A stretch of DNA of 64,000 bases from Flammeovirga sp. OC4. Lineage in GTDB: Bacteria > Bacteroidota > Bacteroidia > Cytophagales > Flammeovirgaceae. Of this stretch, positions 1 to 8,848 are shown piece by piece; the first letter of the stretch is position 1; every line of letters begins with the position of its first letter. The position numbers and the translations under genes are program-made. The notes below the pieces were generated by a model that saw only the letters and a program-made list of their open reading frames with translations, was not told where the DNA came from and searched no databases. Location of the stretch: NCBI RefSeq assembly GCF_000812565.1, contig NZ_JTAM01000020.1, positions 17,856 through 81,855 of the forward strand, given 5' to 3'.

Positions 1-204
1 TAGCGGAATAACTTTCATCTAAATCATCTATTCAACTCATTACAGAATTTTAATTACTCTTAATCCAAGCTCATTTATCGTTCGGATTTTACAAGTAAAT
101 AATGCCTAAGTGTATCCATTATAAATGCTGGTTTCAAAATCCAAGTGCATATTTTTACGCTTTGTCTGTAACTGATTAGGTGTTTTATTATCAATACAAT
201 ACCA

Positions 205-2577
205 ATGAAAACTGTAAATTTTAGTGTCAATTTAATTTTACTACTATTCATCTCCATTATCACTTTTGCCAACGACAATTTGGACAAAAAGGGTAACGTT
301 AAAGGTCAGATCATTGATCAGAAAGAGGGTAGTCCTGTAGGGTACGCCACTGTATCTCTAAACAACAAAGACAATGTCTCTATCGGTGGAGGCTTAACGG
401 ACGACGAAGGCCGGTTCAGAATCAAAAACATCCCTTATGGAAATTATACGCTTGTAGTACAATTTGTGGGGTACACTACTTTACAACAGCAGATTAAGAT
501 TTCTACGCCTAATACGGATCTTGGACAGATCAAAATTGGAGAAAATGTAGAACAGTTGGAGGAAGTAGAAGTTCGTGCCGAGAAAACAAGTATTGAACGT
601 TCCATTGACAAAAAAGTAGTCAATGTCAGCGACGCCATGATTGCTGAAGGCAATTCTGTCTCTGAGGTGCTTCAAACCATTCCAGAAATTAGTGTAGGTT
701 CAGATGGAGCCATCAGCCTCAGGGGAGAAAGTAACGTCAGGGTGTTGATTGACGGGAAACCTTCACAAATTGATCCAGCTCAGATTTTTCAAACATTACC
801 AGCAGGTTCTATTGAAAAAATTGAAGTGATCACCAACCCTTCTGCGAAATACGATCCCGATGGCCTTTCGGGGATCATTAATGTGATCACCAAAAAAGAC
901 AAAATGAAAGGGCTCAATGGTAGTGCAAATATTGGTGCCGGTACTGGAGAAAAATACAATGGCTACCTTGGCTTAAACTATAGAATCAAAAAGTTCAACT
1001 TCTTTGGACAAGGTTCTTATGGTGAGAATAGATTTGAAAATCAAAAAGACTTAAAACGTATTTATGCTGACGAGACCATTCCTACTTTTGATCAAAAAGG
1101 AGATAACATTAGAAATGGCCGTTATTATAATACAAAATTTGGTGCAGATTACTTTTTAGATTCCACCAATACAATTACGCTATTTGCCGAGATTTGGAAT
1201 TGGAGAGGCGGTGAGGATAACCTCTACACCAACACGAATTTAATAGGAGATCAGATCGTTTCTTCTCAACAAGAAATAGGAATTCAAAAGAATGAAGCTC
1301 AAGGTTATTCATTGAGTTTAAATCATAGAAAAGAGTTTAAAAAAGGGATACTAGAAAGCGACGGCTATTTTAATGGAGGAGAATCAGAGTTTTCTACCGC
1401 ATCAATACTAGAAAGTGATACCGATAGAAATTCCTCTGTCAACACCGATGCACGTTGGAATTATGCATCATTGAAAGTGGATTATTCCCATCAGATCAAT
1501 GACAAGTCATCGTTGGAAACGGGATATAAAGGTGAACTTTTGGATGCTTCCGCACAAATATCCAATAACTTGGTTGGCGAGATTGTAAATTACAGTTACG
1601 ATTATGATCAGTATATCAATTCTCTGTATGGCTCCTACAATATTGCGTTGGGGAACTATGCGGTTAAAGCCGGCCTAAGAGGAGAGGTGGCAACCATTGA
1701 CGGTACCGTAAAAACGGAAAGCGGCCAAGACACTACCTATAGTATCAATTACGCAAGTTTATTCCCAACACTTCATATCCAAAGACAATTGGGAGAATTC
1801 AATACGCTTGCGGTGAGTTATTCAAGAAGAATCAACCGTCCAGGTATTTTTAATATGTTGCCTATCGAACAACGTTCTAACTCCTCAACGGTCTCTGTAG
1901 GTAATCCCAACCTTCAACCTTCCTATACTAATTCGATCAGTTTGGATCATAGTTATAACAAAGGAAAGCTAGGATTGAATACGAGCGTTTACTTGAGACA
2001 CAGTACTGACATTATCAGAAATGTATCGAGGTATGATTCTCTACAAGATCTAACGGTCTATACTTGGGCCAATTTAGGTTCTTCGATGACAGGTGGTGCA
2101 TCGATTTCAGCCAATTATCAGATTGCAAAGTGGTGGAATATTGATGCGAATTTGAATTTCTTCTACTTGGATATCCAAGATGACAACGAAGAGTTTACAG
2201 TACCTACAGATGCGAACCCTATTAACTGGACAGCGAAACTGAACACGAGGTTTACGTTACCGAAAAATTTCACTTTACAGATCATGGGCAGATATGCCGG
2301 TCAACAATATGACGCTCAAAATATCACCCAACCCACCTATGCCCTCAATCTAGCCGTGAAGAAAGCCGTCTTAAAACGTAAGGGTAATATCTCCTTCAAA
2401 ATTGATGATATTATCAACAGCGGTTTTACGAAAGATGTATTTGGTAGAGACTTCCAAGAACAAACCTACTACTTACAAGAACGCCCTGTCTATAGATTGT
2501 CATTCTCTTATGCCTTTGGAGGGCAGTTCCAAGGTAGAAAAGCAAGAAAACTACATAGTTCAGGCGGTATGAATTAA
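205..2577 (+). CDS. TonB-dependent receptor-like outer-membrane beta-barrel protein
   Basis: The 790-residue product starts with a signal peptide (about residues 1-22, ending FA). A carboxypeptidase-regulatory-like beta-sandwich follows (about 30-115, with GQIIDQ and a DDEGRFRI motif), then a plug domain (about 125-225, with LRGESNVRVLIDGKPSQ and IEVITNPSAKYDPDGLSG). The rest is a long beta-barrel of the OMP_b-brl_3 type. This architecture is typical of Bacteroidota outer-membrane receptors that import or bind ligands with TonB energy, although this subfamily is shorter than SusC proteins and is often not linked to glycan uptake. No SusD gene is adjacent and the substrate is unknown. The gene stands alone and is followed by a strong terminator. 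The family call is confident and the ligand is open. Confidence 0.85.
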   Translation: MKTVNFSVNLILLLFISIITFANDNLDKKGNVKGQIIDQKEGSPVGYATVSLNNKDNVSIGGGLTDDEGRFRIKNIPYGNYTLVVQFVGYTTLQQQIKISTPNTDLGQIKIGENVEQLEEVEVRAEKTSIERSIDKKVVNVSDAMIAEGNSVSEVLQTIPEISVGSDGAISLRGESNVRVLIDGKPSQIDPAQIFQTLPAGSIEKIEVITNPSAKYDPDGLSGIINVITKKDKMKGLNGSANIGAGTGEKYNGYLGLNYRIKKFNFFGQGSYGENRFENQKDLKRIYADETIPTFDQKGDNIRNGRYYNTKFGADYFLDSTNTITLFAEIWNWRGGEDNLYTNTNLIGDQIVSSQQEIGIQKNEAQGYSLSLNHRKEFKKGILESDGYFNGGESEFSTASILESDTDRNSSVNTDARWNYASLKVDYSHQINDKSSLETGYKGELLDASAQISNNLVGEIVNYSYDYDQYINSLYGSYNIALGNYAVKAGLRGEVATIDGTVKTESGQDTTYSINYASLFPTLHIQRQLGEFNTLAVSYSRRINRPGIFNMLPIEQRSNSSTVSVGNPNLQPSYTNSISLDHSYNKGKLGLNTSVYLRHSTDIIRNVSRYDSLQDLTVYTWANLGSSMTGGASISANYQIAKWWNIDANLNFFYLDIQDDNEEFTVPTDANPINWTAKLNTRFTLPKNFTLQIMGRYAGQQYDAQNITQPTYALNLAVKKAVLKRKGNISFKIDDIINSGFTKDVFGRDFQEQTYYLQERPVYRLSFSYAFGGQFQGRKARKLHSSGGMN

Positions 2578-2619
2578 TTTGAGGTAAGAGGTAGGACTGT
2601 TTTTGGGGTCTACTTCAAT

Positions 2620-2683
2620 AAAAAAATCTAAGCCACGTATTGGAGCAGAAGAACTGTATCCAATCGTGGCTTAGATTTTTTTT
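2620..2683. terminator. Bidirectional-looking intrinsic terminator
   Basis: A near-perfect inverted repeat (AAAAAAATCTAAGCCACG at 2620-2637, its complement at 2665-2683) has an A-run on one side and a T-run on the other. It ends the receptor gene about 40 bases after its stop codon. Confidence 0.85.
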
Positions 2684-2695
2684 GTGCTAACAGAC

Positions 2696-2875
2696 TGAAA
2701 ATGAAATACAAATTTAATATTCAGTTTATTTGATGTTATTAACAAATCGTCTATATTGCGGTATCTCTTACAATAAAACTAAAAGCAGCAAGCAAACTTA
2801 CTTTGAAAATTAGCTAAATACTTACTTGGTGTAATAGAGAATAGTAAGAGGTTATTATTAATGGATATATGCCAC
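2696..2875 (+). repeat. Direct repeat copy A flanking the accessory module
   Basis: This sequence aligns with 7874-8040 over most of its length. Shared blocks include TGAAAATGAAATACAA, a CTCTTAC block, the CAGCAAGC...AACTTA block and the TTTAGCTAAA-type block followed by a TTATTAAT-GATATA tail. The copies differ by substitutions and small indels, so the duplication is not recent. Copy A sits directly upstream of the protease gene and copy B upstream of the membrane coiled-coil gene, so it may also carry their promoters. Confidence 0.75.
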
Positions 2876-2935
2876 TGCTACTTTTTTGAAATAAACTTAA
2901 TGTGGTGTTTATCGAGTATTAAACAAACTAATCGA

Positions 2936-4519
2936 ATGGATAAATCTGATGGATCTATGATAATTAGTATACTCCTCATTTTAGGAGTTCTAGTTGTGGG
3001 GATTAACATAATACGTTTTCTTATCTCATCGGGGAAAAAAGCGAAAAAGGATGACCCTTATGCTCTTGGGCTACCACAAGGTTCAGTTAGAGCAGTTTTA
3101 TCTATTTCACTTATTCTATTTTTTATACTCATTGCATTATTCTTTTACAACGATAGTACATTTGAAAAAGCTGAATTAGCAGAGAGTACTCTTACTATTC
3201 TCGGAACATTGGTTATCGCCGTTTCCTCATTCTATTTTGGTATAAAAGCAACTGAGCAAGGTAGTAAAATTGCTAAAGACACTCTAAAAGATTTAAGTGA
3301 TCACTCTAAATCTGAAAACCAAAACGTACCACCTGAAATAATCCTAAAAGCCATTGCTCAAAACAAAGAATTATGGAAACAACAATACCAATCTGAAGAT
3401 GTAAAACTGGGGAAGAAACAATCTGCCAATACTCAGTTTGATGTCAACTGTTTACAGTTTTTAGTCAAGTCAAAGTTAACATACGTTAATACTAAAAGTG
3501 CTATACCTGTGTTTGTTTATTTCACCGCTGATTCGAAAAATTATAGTATACCAACCGATGTAGTCGTTATTTCAGGGAATGAAACTACAAGTTTGAACGA
3601 AAAGGTAGTTACTTTAAATTTAATTGATGAAGCTCTAATAGAAAATAAGGAAATGTGGTTGAAAATGTATGGTGCAGAAGATATTCTGGCAGCGTTAAAA
3701 GTAAAAGGTGAACTAAGACAGAAAGTTCCTTGTATTCAGTTTATTGTAGCATGTAAATCCAACCAATTAGACACGCAAATTATTCCAAAATACATAACAT
3801 ATCAAAATTATAATATTCCTACAGATGTAGTAGAGAAAGACGGAGCAGGTATTGATACAAGTGATATACAAGTAGGAGATGCCGTATGGAGGCAAGGAAC
3901 AACAGCGAAAGGTACGCTCGGAATAAAAGTTTATCGCGATAATGCTGATGGTTCTAAAACTGATTTTTTATTGAGTTGTTATCACGTGTTTTGTAGTTCC
4001 GAATTGAGCAATGGAACAAAAAAATATACATCTACTTCTAATAGTTCTATTGTTGCTAAAATAAATGGGAATACCACTGAAATTGCTAAAGTAGTAGAAG
4101 GTGAATTAAACACAAAGTTAGATGCAGCCTTATCTGAAATCAATAGCAATGTATCTGTTGATAATCATTTAAAAGGTTTTTTAGGTATACCCAAATATGG
4201 TATACGTCTAATTACTAATCAAGAAGTAATAGACGAAACTACGGTTTTTACTTATGGAGCAAGGACTAAAAAAGCAATAAGCGGTACAGTTATATCTAGA
4301 GTAGCGAGCCCAAATATTAAGTTAAATGGTAAAAAAGTACGATTTAAAAATGTCATTCCTGTTACAAAAATTTCTGTAAAAGGTGATTCAGGTGCTATGG
4401 TTGTGGATGATAAGGGGAAAATAATCGGTATCATATTCGCCTCTGATAGCAAAACTTCTTATGTCGTACCCATACTAGAAATAATTACTCACTTCAGAAT
4501 TAAAATTTATTATGCGTAA
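2936..4519 (+). CDS. Membrane-anchored trypsin-like serine protease with duplicated domain
   Basis: An open frame begins at 2861, but the ATG at 2936 (MDKSDGSM) is preferred because it directly precedes the first hydrophobic helix and the upstream residues are Cys-rich and atypical. From that start, three hydrophobic segments lie near residues 8-30, 53-71 and 85-103, with the motif LGLPQGSVRAVLS before the second. A duplicated module follows (about 133-215 and 227-305); both copies contain an NKE-(L/M)W motif and end in IPTDVV. The C-terminal domain has a chymotrypsin-fold triad: His in LLSCYHVF (about 350), Asp in KLDAALSE (about 396) and Ser in KGDSGAMVV (about 485). All three are intact, so an active protease is likely. 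It overlaps the next gene by 8 bases, implying co-translation. Substrate and topology are unknown. Confidence 0.8.
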   Translation: MDKSDGSMIISILLILGVLVVGINIIRFLISSGKKAKKDDPYALGLPQGSVRAVLSISLILFFILIALFFYNDSTFEKAELAESTLTILGTLVIAVSSFYFGIKATEQGSKIAKDTLKDLSDHSKSENQNVPPEIILKAIAQNKELWKQQYQSEDVKLGKKQSANTQFDVNCLQFLVKSKLTYVNTKSAIPVFVYFTADSKNYSIPTDVVVISGNETTSLNEKVVTLNLIDEALIENKEMWLKMYGAEDILAALKVKGELRQKVPCIQFIVACKSNQLDTQIIPKYITYQNYNIPTDVVEKDGAGIDTSDIQVGDAVWRQGTTAKGTLGIKVYRDNADGSKTDFLLSCYHVFCSSELSNGTKKYTSTSNSSIVAKINGNTTEIAKVVEGELNTKLDAALSEINSNVSVDNHLKGFLGIPKYGIRLITNQEVIDETTVFTYGARTKKAISGTVISRVASPNIKLNGKKVRFKNVIPVTKISVKGDSGAMVVDDKGKIIGIIFASDSKTSYVVPILEIITHFRIKIYYA

Positions 4520-5960
4520 CATTTTAACTACAATCATTTTTGGACTATTTTGTTTTGGTTCATCAAATGTATTAGCAATCGATTCCAAGACTATAATCAT
4601 TGATGTTTCTATAGCAATAGAACAAGATGGGGCTATAACAAATTTATCAAGAAGCCAACTGGAGGATGGATTATATCTTAAATTAACTAATTTACACGCT
4701 TCAGATAGGGCTACTGATTATGTATTAGATGGTGGAAACTTTACTGATTCAGATAATTTGTTGAACTTATCTAATCAAGATCTTTCAATTAGTAATAGAG
4801 CACTTATCTTCAATCTTACATCATTAGATAGAGTTGAGGTGAATGAGGGAGGAAGTAATATTAAATTAAAAGTCAGGTATCAAGGACAAAATAAACCTGT
4901 AATTTGCAGTACTGAAGATTATTTTGATTTAGTTATTAATATTTCAGATGAAGTTGGTAATAATTCAGATGAAGATGACATAGGTGGTGGAGATTGTAAA
5001 ACATTCACTTCGGTAGAAATACAGAAGCAAGCGGTGGATTATGTTACAAGTAAAACAGGTTACAAAAAACACCATTCCAAAAAGACTAATCTATTTTTGG
5101 AAAATAATATTGTACATATTTATATAGATGAAAATGGGAATCTCATCAAAACAGGAATACCTACCACAGCTAAAGAAAGTTACCTCTATCAGGTACACCT
5201 GCTATATGAGGCCAATTACTGTGATTTTGCCGTGTATGAATTTACTTATGATGGTGCATATAGTCCTAAATTTAGCATTCTTAACACTGGAGAAGAAGAA
5301 ACTGCAGAATTGAATTCAGAAGATGATGATACAGAACCAGTAATTAAGGAGATAGAGTTTGCTGTAATTGGACCATTTACAGATGAATTTGATATCAAGA
5401 TAGTGAAAAAAGTGACAGGTAAAAAAGATAGAGTTTTACTAAATCATAAAATAGATGTTGCCAAACTCTATCACGTTTCTATTTCAACTGGTCTATTATT
5501 TAGTAGTTTGAGAAACCCTCAAAATATAGAAACTTTTACCAAAGCGAACGGAGAAACCACACTTGTAGCAGACGACCCTAGAGACAGGGGGATGTTGACT
5601 ATTATGGCAACTTTTTACCCTTGGGGCAGAAGCTTTTTATTTCCTCCAGAAGGCGGAGTTTTTGACAAATCAAGATTTGGTATACAAGTAGGTACTAGAT
5701 TAGATTCTAAGGCAGCAGAGAATTTCTTTGCAGGTTTATCACACGATTTTGCTCGTGGTGGAACTTTTTCCTATGGATTGCATTACGGCAGAAGAAATTA
5801 CGTGGCGGGAGCTAGAAATTTTGATTTTGGCAATGATATTTTTGATTTACCTGAACTTAATGTAAAACAAGAGTGGGGAGTAGGATTTTACGTTGGAGTG
5901 GTAATAGATACAAGAGTAGCAGGACAGTTATTTAAAAGTCTTGGAGGCAATAATAACTAG
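4512..5960 (+). CDS. Secreted hypothetical protein with barrel-like C-terminus
   Basis: I do not recognise a named family. The 482-residue product has a clear signal peptide (about residues 1-22, ending VLA-ID). Its N-terminal half looks like a beta-rich extracellular or periplasmic domain with acidic linkers (NNSDEDDIGGGD and ETAELNSEDDDTEP). The last about 160 residues alternate polar and aromatic residues (IMATFYPWGRSFLF, FGIQVGTRLD, FSYGLHYGRRNY, WGVGFYVGVVID), as in amphipathic outer-membrane beta-strands. The start codon overlaps the end of the protease gene, so the two are very probably translated together and may function as a pair, for example a protease with an envelope partner or substrate. 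That functional link is inference. Confidence 0.7.
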   Translation: MRNILTTIIFGLFCFGSSNVLAIDSKTIIIDVSIAIEQDGAITNLSRSQLEDGLYLKLTNLHASDRATDYVLDGGNFTDSDNLLNLSNQDLSISNRALIFNLTSLDRVEVNEGGSNIKLKVRYQGQNKPVICSTEDYFDLVINISDEVGNNSDEDDIGGGDCKTFTSVEIQKQAVDYVTSKTGYKKHHSKKTNLFLENNIVHIYIDENGNLIKTGIPTTAKESYLYQVHLLYEANYCDFAVYEFTYDGAYSPKFSILNTGEEETAELNSEDDDTEPVIKEIEFAVIGPFTDEFDIKIVKKVTGKKDRVLLNHKIDVAKLYHVSISTGLLFSSLRNPQNIETFTKANGETTLVADDPRDRGMLTIMATFYPWGRSFLFPPEGGVFDKSRFGIQVGTRLDSKAAENFFAGLSHDFARGGTFSYGLHYGRRNYVAGARNFDFGNDIFDLPELNVKQEWGVGFYVGVVIDTRVAGQLFKSLGGNNN

Positions 5961-5973
5961 TGCACTACACATA

Positions 5974-6069
5974 GTATAAGTCCAATAAGGTTTTAAGGCT
6001 AAAGCAAAAGGTCATTTTGTTTTTGCAAACCGAAAATAAAAACCTACAAATTCCTTATTGGGCTTATAC
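5974..6069. repeat. Long imperfect hairpin between accessory genes
   Basis: GTATAAGTCCAATAAGG (5974-5990) pairs with CCTTATTGGGCTTATAC (6053-6069) with one mismatch. A second inner hairpin (GCAAAA...TTTTGC, about 6004-6026) lies inside the loop. It occupies the gap after the barrel-like gene. It may be a terminator-like or mobile palindromic unit. It lacks a clear U-tract, so its role is uncertain. Confidence 0.6.
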
Positions 6070-6146
6070 AAACTTGTTTGAATACAACCCTTCTTTTGGT
6101 TGTTAGTTATATTACATTAATCAATTAAAACAAACTGTTCGTATCT

Positions 6147-7559
6147 ATGGTATTATCAATATGGCAAATTGTACTTTTTTTAGGAGTGTCTGCAATTTTA
6201 GGTGGTTTGACTGCTAGTACATTTATTTATTATATAATGGTAAAAAGAAATAGAGAAAAAGTACTTCAATTGCAACCGGATAAATTAACAGAAGAAATTG
6301 TTAATTTGAAGTCTAGTCTTCAAGTTATCTATATAGTAGGCCCTATCTTTGCTTTGCTGCTTTCAGTATCAGGAATAAAAGGCTGGGAAGAAATATCGAA
6401 AATAGGTGCTACTGAAATAACTGAATCTCAGGTAGAAATAGAGTCAATGAAAGGTGACGTTAAAGTATTGTTAAAAAAAATCGAAAAGTATGAAAATATA
6501 GTGACAGAATCTGATTTGGATGGCTATATATCTATTCATAGTATCGAAAGTTATTTAAAACCTTATGCCCTAGAAGCAAATTTAGAACTTTACCTTAAGG
6601 AAAGTAGTTTTAATCAACAAGCTAAATCATTTGCGAAGACAATCGATTTAAATGATAAAGTCACAACAGAAGGTCTTAAAGATTTTTTGAAAATATATTT
6701 GAAAGAAGAAGATTTTAATAATAGGATTGGGAACTTTGCGAAGACAACCGATTTAAATGATAAAGTTACAACAGAAGGTCTTAAAGATTTTTTGAAAATA
6801 TATTTGAAAGAAGAAGATTTTAATAATAGGATTGGGAACTTTGCGAAGACAACCGATTTAAATGATAAAGTTACAACAGAAGGTCTTAAAGATTTTTTGA
6901 AAATATATTTGAAAGAAGAAGATTTTAATAATAGGATTGGGAACTTTGCGAAGACAACCGATTTAAATGATAAAGTTACAACAGAAGGTCTTAAAGATTT
7001 TTTGAAAATATATTTGAAAGAAGAAGATTTTAATAATAGGATTGGGAACTTTGCGAAGACAACCGATTTAAATGATAAAGTTACAACAGAAGGTCTTAAA
7101 GATTTTTTGAAAATATATTTGAAAGAAGAAGATTTTAATAATAGGATTGGGAACTTTGCGAAGACAACCGATTTAAATGATAAAGTTACAACAGAAGGTC
7201 TTAAAGATTTTTTGAAAATATATTTGAAAGAAGAAGATTTTAATAATAGGATTGGGAACTTTGCGAAGACAACCGATTTAAATGATAAAGTTACAACAGA
7301 AGGTCTTAAAGATTTTTTGAAAATATATTTGAAAGAAGAAGATTTTAACAATAGGATTGGGAACTTTGCGAAGGCAACTGATTTAAATGATAAAGTTACA
7401 ACAGAAAGCCTTAAAGATATTTTGAAAATATATTTGAAAGAAGAAGATTTTAATAATAGGATTGGAAACTTTGCGAAGGCAACCGATTTAAATGATAAAG
7501 TTACAACAGAAAGCCTTAAAGATATTTTAAAAGAAGAAGCTTTTAAAGTAATAGAATAG
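6147..7559 (+). CDS. Membrane-anchored 35-residue tandem-repeat protein
   Basis: The 470-residue protein has two hydrophobic helices (about residues 3-31 and 59-76), a short coiled-coil-like stretch, and then nine copies of a 35-residue unit beginning DLNDKVTTE. The unit continues with (G/S)LKD(F/I)LKIYLKEED and FNNRIGNFAK. Copies 2-7 are virtually identical in DNA as well as protein. Copies 8-9 carry S and I substitutions and the last is truncated. A degenerate unit precedes the array (ELYLKESSFNQQAKSFAK). The repeats are charged and probably helical. No known family is recognised. It may be a scaffold or length-variable surface or periplasmic rod, which is inference. It lies between the protease pair and a CPCC gene in the same orientation. 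Confidence 0.75.
   Translation: MVLSIWQIVLFLGVSAILGGLTASTFIYYIMVKRNREKVLQLQPDKLTEEIVNLKSSLQVIYIVGPIFALLLSVSGIKGWEEISKIGATEITESQVEIESMKGDVKVLLKKIEKYENIVTESDLDGYISIHSIESYLKPYALEANLELYLKESSFNQQAKSFAKTIDLNDKVTTEGLKDFLKIYLKEEDFNNRIGNFAKTTDLNDKVTTEGLKDFLKIYLKEEDFNNRIGNFAKTTDLNDKVTTEGLKDFLKIYLKEEDFNNRIGNFAKTTDLNDKVTTEGLKDFLKIYLKEEDFNNRIGNFAKTTDLNDKVTTEGLKDFLKIYLKEEDFNNRIGNFAKTTDLNDKVTTEGLKDFLKIYLKEEDFNNRIGNFAKTTDLNDKVTTEGLKDFLKIYLKEEDFNNRIGNFAKATDLNDKVTTESLKDILKIYLKEEDFNNRIGNFAKATDLNDKVTTESLKDILKEEAFKVIE
6633..7550 (+). repeat. In-frame 105-bp tandem repeat array
   Basis: The landmark GCGAAG recurs at 6633, 6738, 6843, 6948, 7053, 7158, 7263, 7368 and 7473, exactly 105 bp apart. Units 2-7 are almost base-for-base identical. 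The period is a multiple of three, so gain or loss of units keeps the frame. Such identity indicates recent expansion or ongoing homogenisation. Confidence 0.95.
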
Positions 7560-7601
7560 TTATAAAAGCATAGTGTTACAAATGAATATTTAGAATTACA
7601 A

Positions 7602-7823
7602 TTGGATAACAGAGAAAATAAATATTCAGTTGTAGGTGAGAATGAAGGAAAGGGATTGTGTCCTTGTTGTAGATACTATTCTATAGGATTTGGAGAAGAA
7701 GGTTTTTATGATATTTGCCCAGTTTGCTTTTGGGAGAATGGAGGAGACGACCCCAATCATATAACATTAGAAGAAGCACAAAAAAAATTAAAATATTTGG
7801 TGCTATGGATAAACCTTTTTTAA
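7602..7823 (+). CDS. CPCC-type cysteine-rich protein, frameshifted near its end
   Basis: The product has paired Cys motifs, LCPCCRYYS (about residues 19-27) and YDICPVCFWENGGDDPN, matching the cysteine-rich CPCC family, a presumed small zinc-binding domain. No in-frame ATG precedes the cysteines; the open frame starts at TTG 7602, so the true start is unclear. After EEAQKKLK the frame ends in an unrelated tail. In the neighbouring frame the sequence continues FGAMDKPFLKDIDPEGK and stops at 7876, which resembles the normal family ending. A single missing base in the A8 run at 7780-7787 would explain this. It is either a recent pseudogene, a slippage site or a sequencing error. The function of the family is poorly known. 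Confidence 0.65.
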   Translation: MDNRENKYSVVGENEGKGLCPCCRYYSIGFGEEGFYDICPVCFWENGGDDPNHITLEEAQKKLKYLVLWINLF

Positions 7824-7873
7824 AAGATATTGATCCAGAAGGTAAAATAAAATATGCTCATATAGATGAGGTT

Positions 7874-8040
7874 TGAAAATGAAATACAATTTTTAAATCG
7901 TTTTGTTTTTTGTTATTTAATATTTTTTTAAATTCAAGCATCTCTTACGAAAAACTAAAACAGCAAGCGAACTTATTTTTGAAATTTAGCTAAAGACTTG
8001 ATGTGGTAGTGTAAGGATTTTTATTAATTGATATACACCA
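7874..8040 (+). repeat. Direct repeat copy B flanking the accessory module
   Basis: This is the diverged second copy of 2696-2875, beginning TGAAAATGAAATACAA and ending with a TTATTAATTGATATA-like tail. It begins at the stop codon of the restored CPCC reading frame and lies upstream of the membrane coiled-coil gene. Confidence 0.75.
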
Positions 8041-8110
8041 TAGTGTTATAAAATCACTGAATTTTCGGGTGTTGTAATTTGTAAATTATTGAAAACCAAT
8101 TTAATGTGTT

Positions 8111-8848
8111 ATGGAAATGTTGTCAGAAATCCTGAAGAATACATCTTTATGGGAAGTAGTCATGCTTTTAGTTGTTGTTTATTTATTATTCCGTCCTGAT
8201 CTCATAAATAGAATAACAAAGTTTAAAATCGGTGATTTTGAACTTGAATTGAGTGAGATGAAAAAAGAAATAGCAAAAGGCAATGAGATGATTATAGAAT
8301 TAGAGACAGAACTTGAAAATGAAAAAAGGCAATTTGAAGAATTACTAGATAGTTTTGATGCCAATGTACCTCTAAGTAATCTTAAATCAATAAGGCAGTC
8401 AATTAAAGCTCAAGCGAGAAATCTTGATGAGGAAGAGTTTTTGAGTAAGTATCTTAATGAGTCAGCCACTCCTGAAGAATTATATGCTGCTGCTGTTGGA
8501 ATCAGAGAAAAAAGGCCTGTATCGCTTTTTCCAAACTTAATTGACATCTTAGATAATTTATCGAAACAGGAAGACTTAGGTGGTTACAGGCTAAATACAA
8601 TTTGGACGCTAACAAGTGCAATTCATAAGATCTTGATCTCGATTGTACGTGATGGAGTAAAACCAATTCCATCTAAAGAACAATTAAATAAGTGCAAAGT
8701 CATGCTAAAGAGGCTAGATAATAATCCTAGAGTACTTGCTGATAGACCTGATAAACCTATGAAAGGAATTAAGGGGCCAGTTAAGTATAGCTTAGATTGG
8801 TTGAAAAAACTAGAGAGCAATGTTTATAAAGCTAGATTATCAAACTGA
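8111..8848 (+). CDS. Membrane-anchored coiled-coil hypothetical protein
   Basis: The 245-residue product has one N-terminal membrane helix (about residues 12-28, WEVVMLLVVVYLLFRP). An acidic/basic coiled-coil follows (about 42-82), with LELSEMKKEIAK and ELETELENEKRQFEEL. A helical C-terminal domain completes it. No signal peptide or catalytic motif was recognised. The gene lies 108 bases upstream of an AIPR-family gene in the same direction, so it may be a membrane partner in a defence locus; that is inference. I do not recognise a named family. Confidence 0.65.
   Translation: MEMLSEILKNTSLWEVVMLLVVVYLLFRPDLINRITKFKIGDFELELSEMKKEIAKGNEMIIELETELENEKRQFEELLDSFDANVPLSNLKSIRQSIKAQARNLDEEEFLSKYLNESATPEELYAAAVGIREKRPVSLFPNLIDILDNLSKQEDLGGYRLNTIWTLTSAIHKILISIVRDGVKPIPSKEQLNKCKVMLKRLDNNPRVLADRPDKPMKGIKGPVKYSLDWLKKLESNVYKARLSN

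Noticed and set aside
75..287. Antisense 70-residue open frame at the window start
   Set aside because: It overlaps the start of the receptor gene and has no recognisable domain.
2861..2935. Longer N-terminus of the membrane protease
   Set aside because: The extra 25 residues are Cys/Trp-rich and precede the natural membrane anchor; part of the region belongs to direct repeat A.
5974..6069. Integron attC site
   Set aside because: The arms do not show the GTTRRRY/RYYYAAC core sequences, and no integrase gene is present.
6614..7351. Antisense 245-residue open frame
   Set aside because: It is the complement of the 105-bp repeat array; the plus strand carries the start, membrane helices and a consistent frame.
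6633..7550. CRISPR or minisatellite outside a gene
   Set aside because: The repeats are contiguous, without spacers, and in frame within a protein gene.
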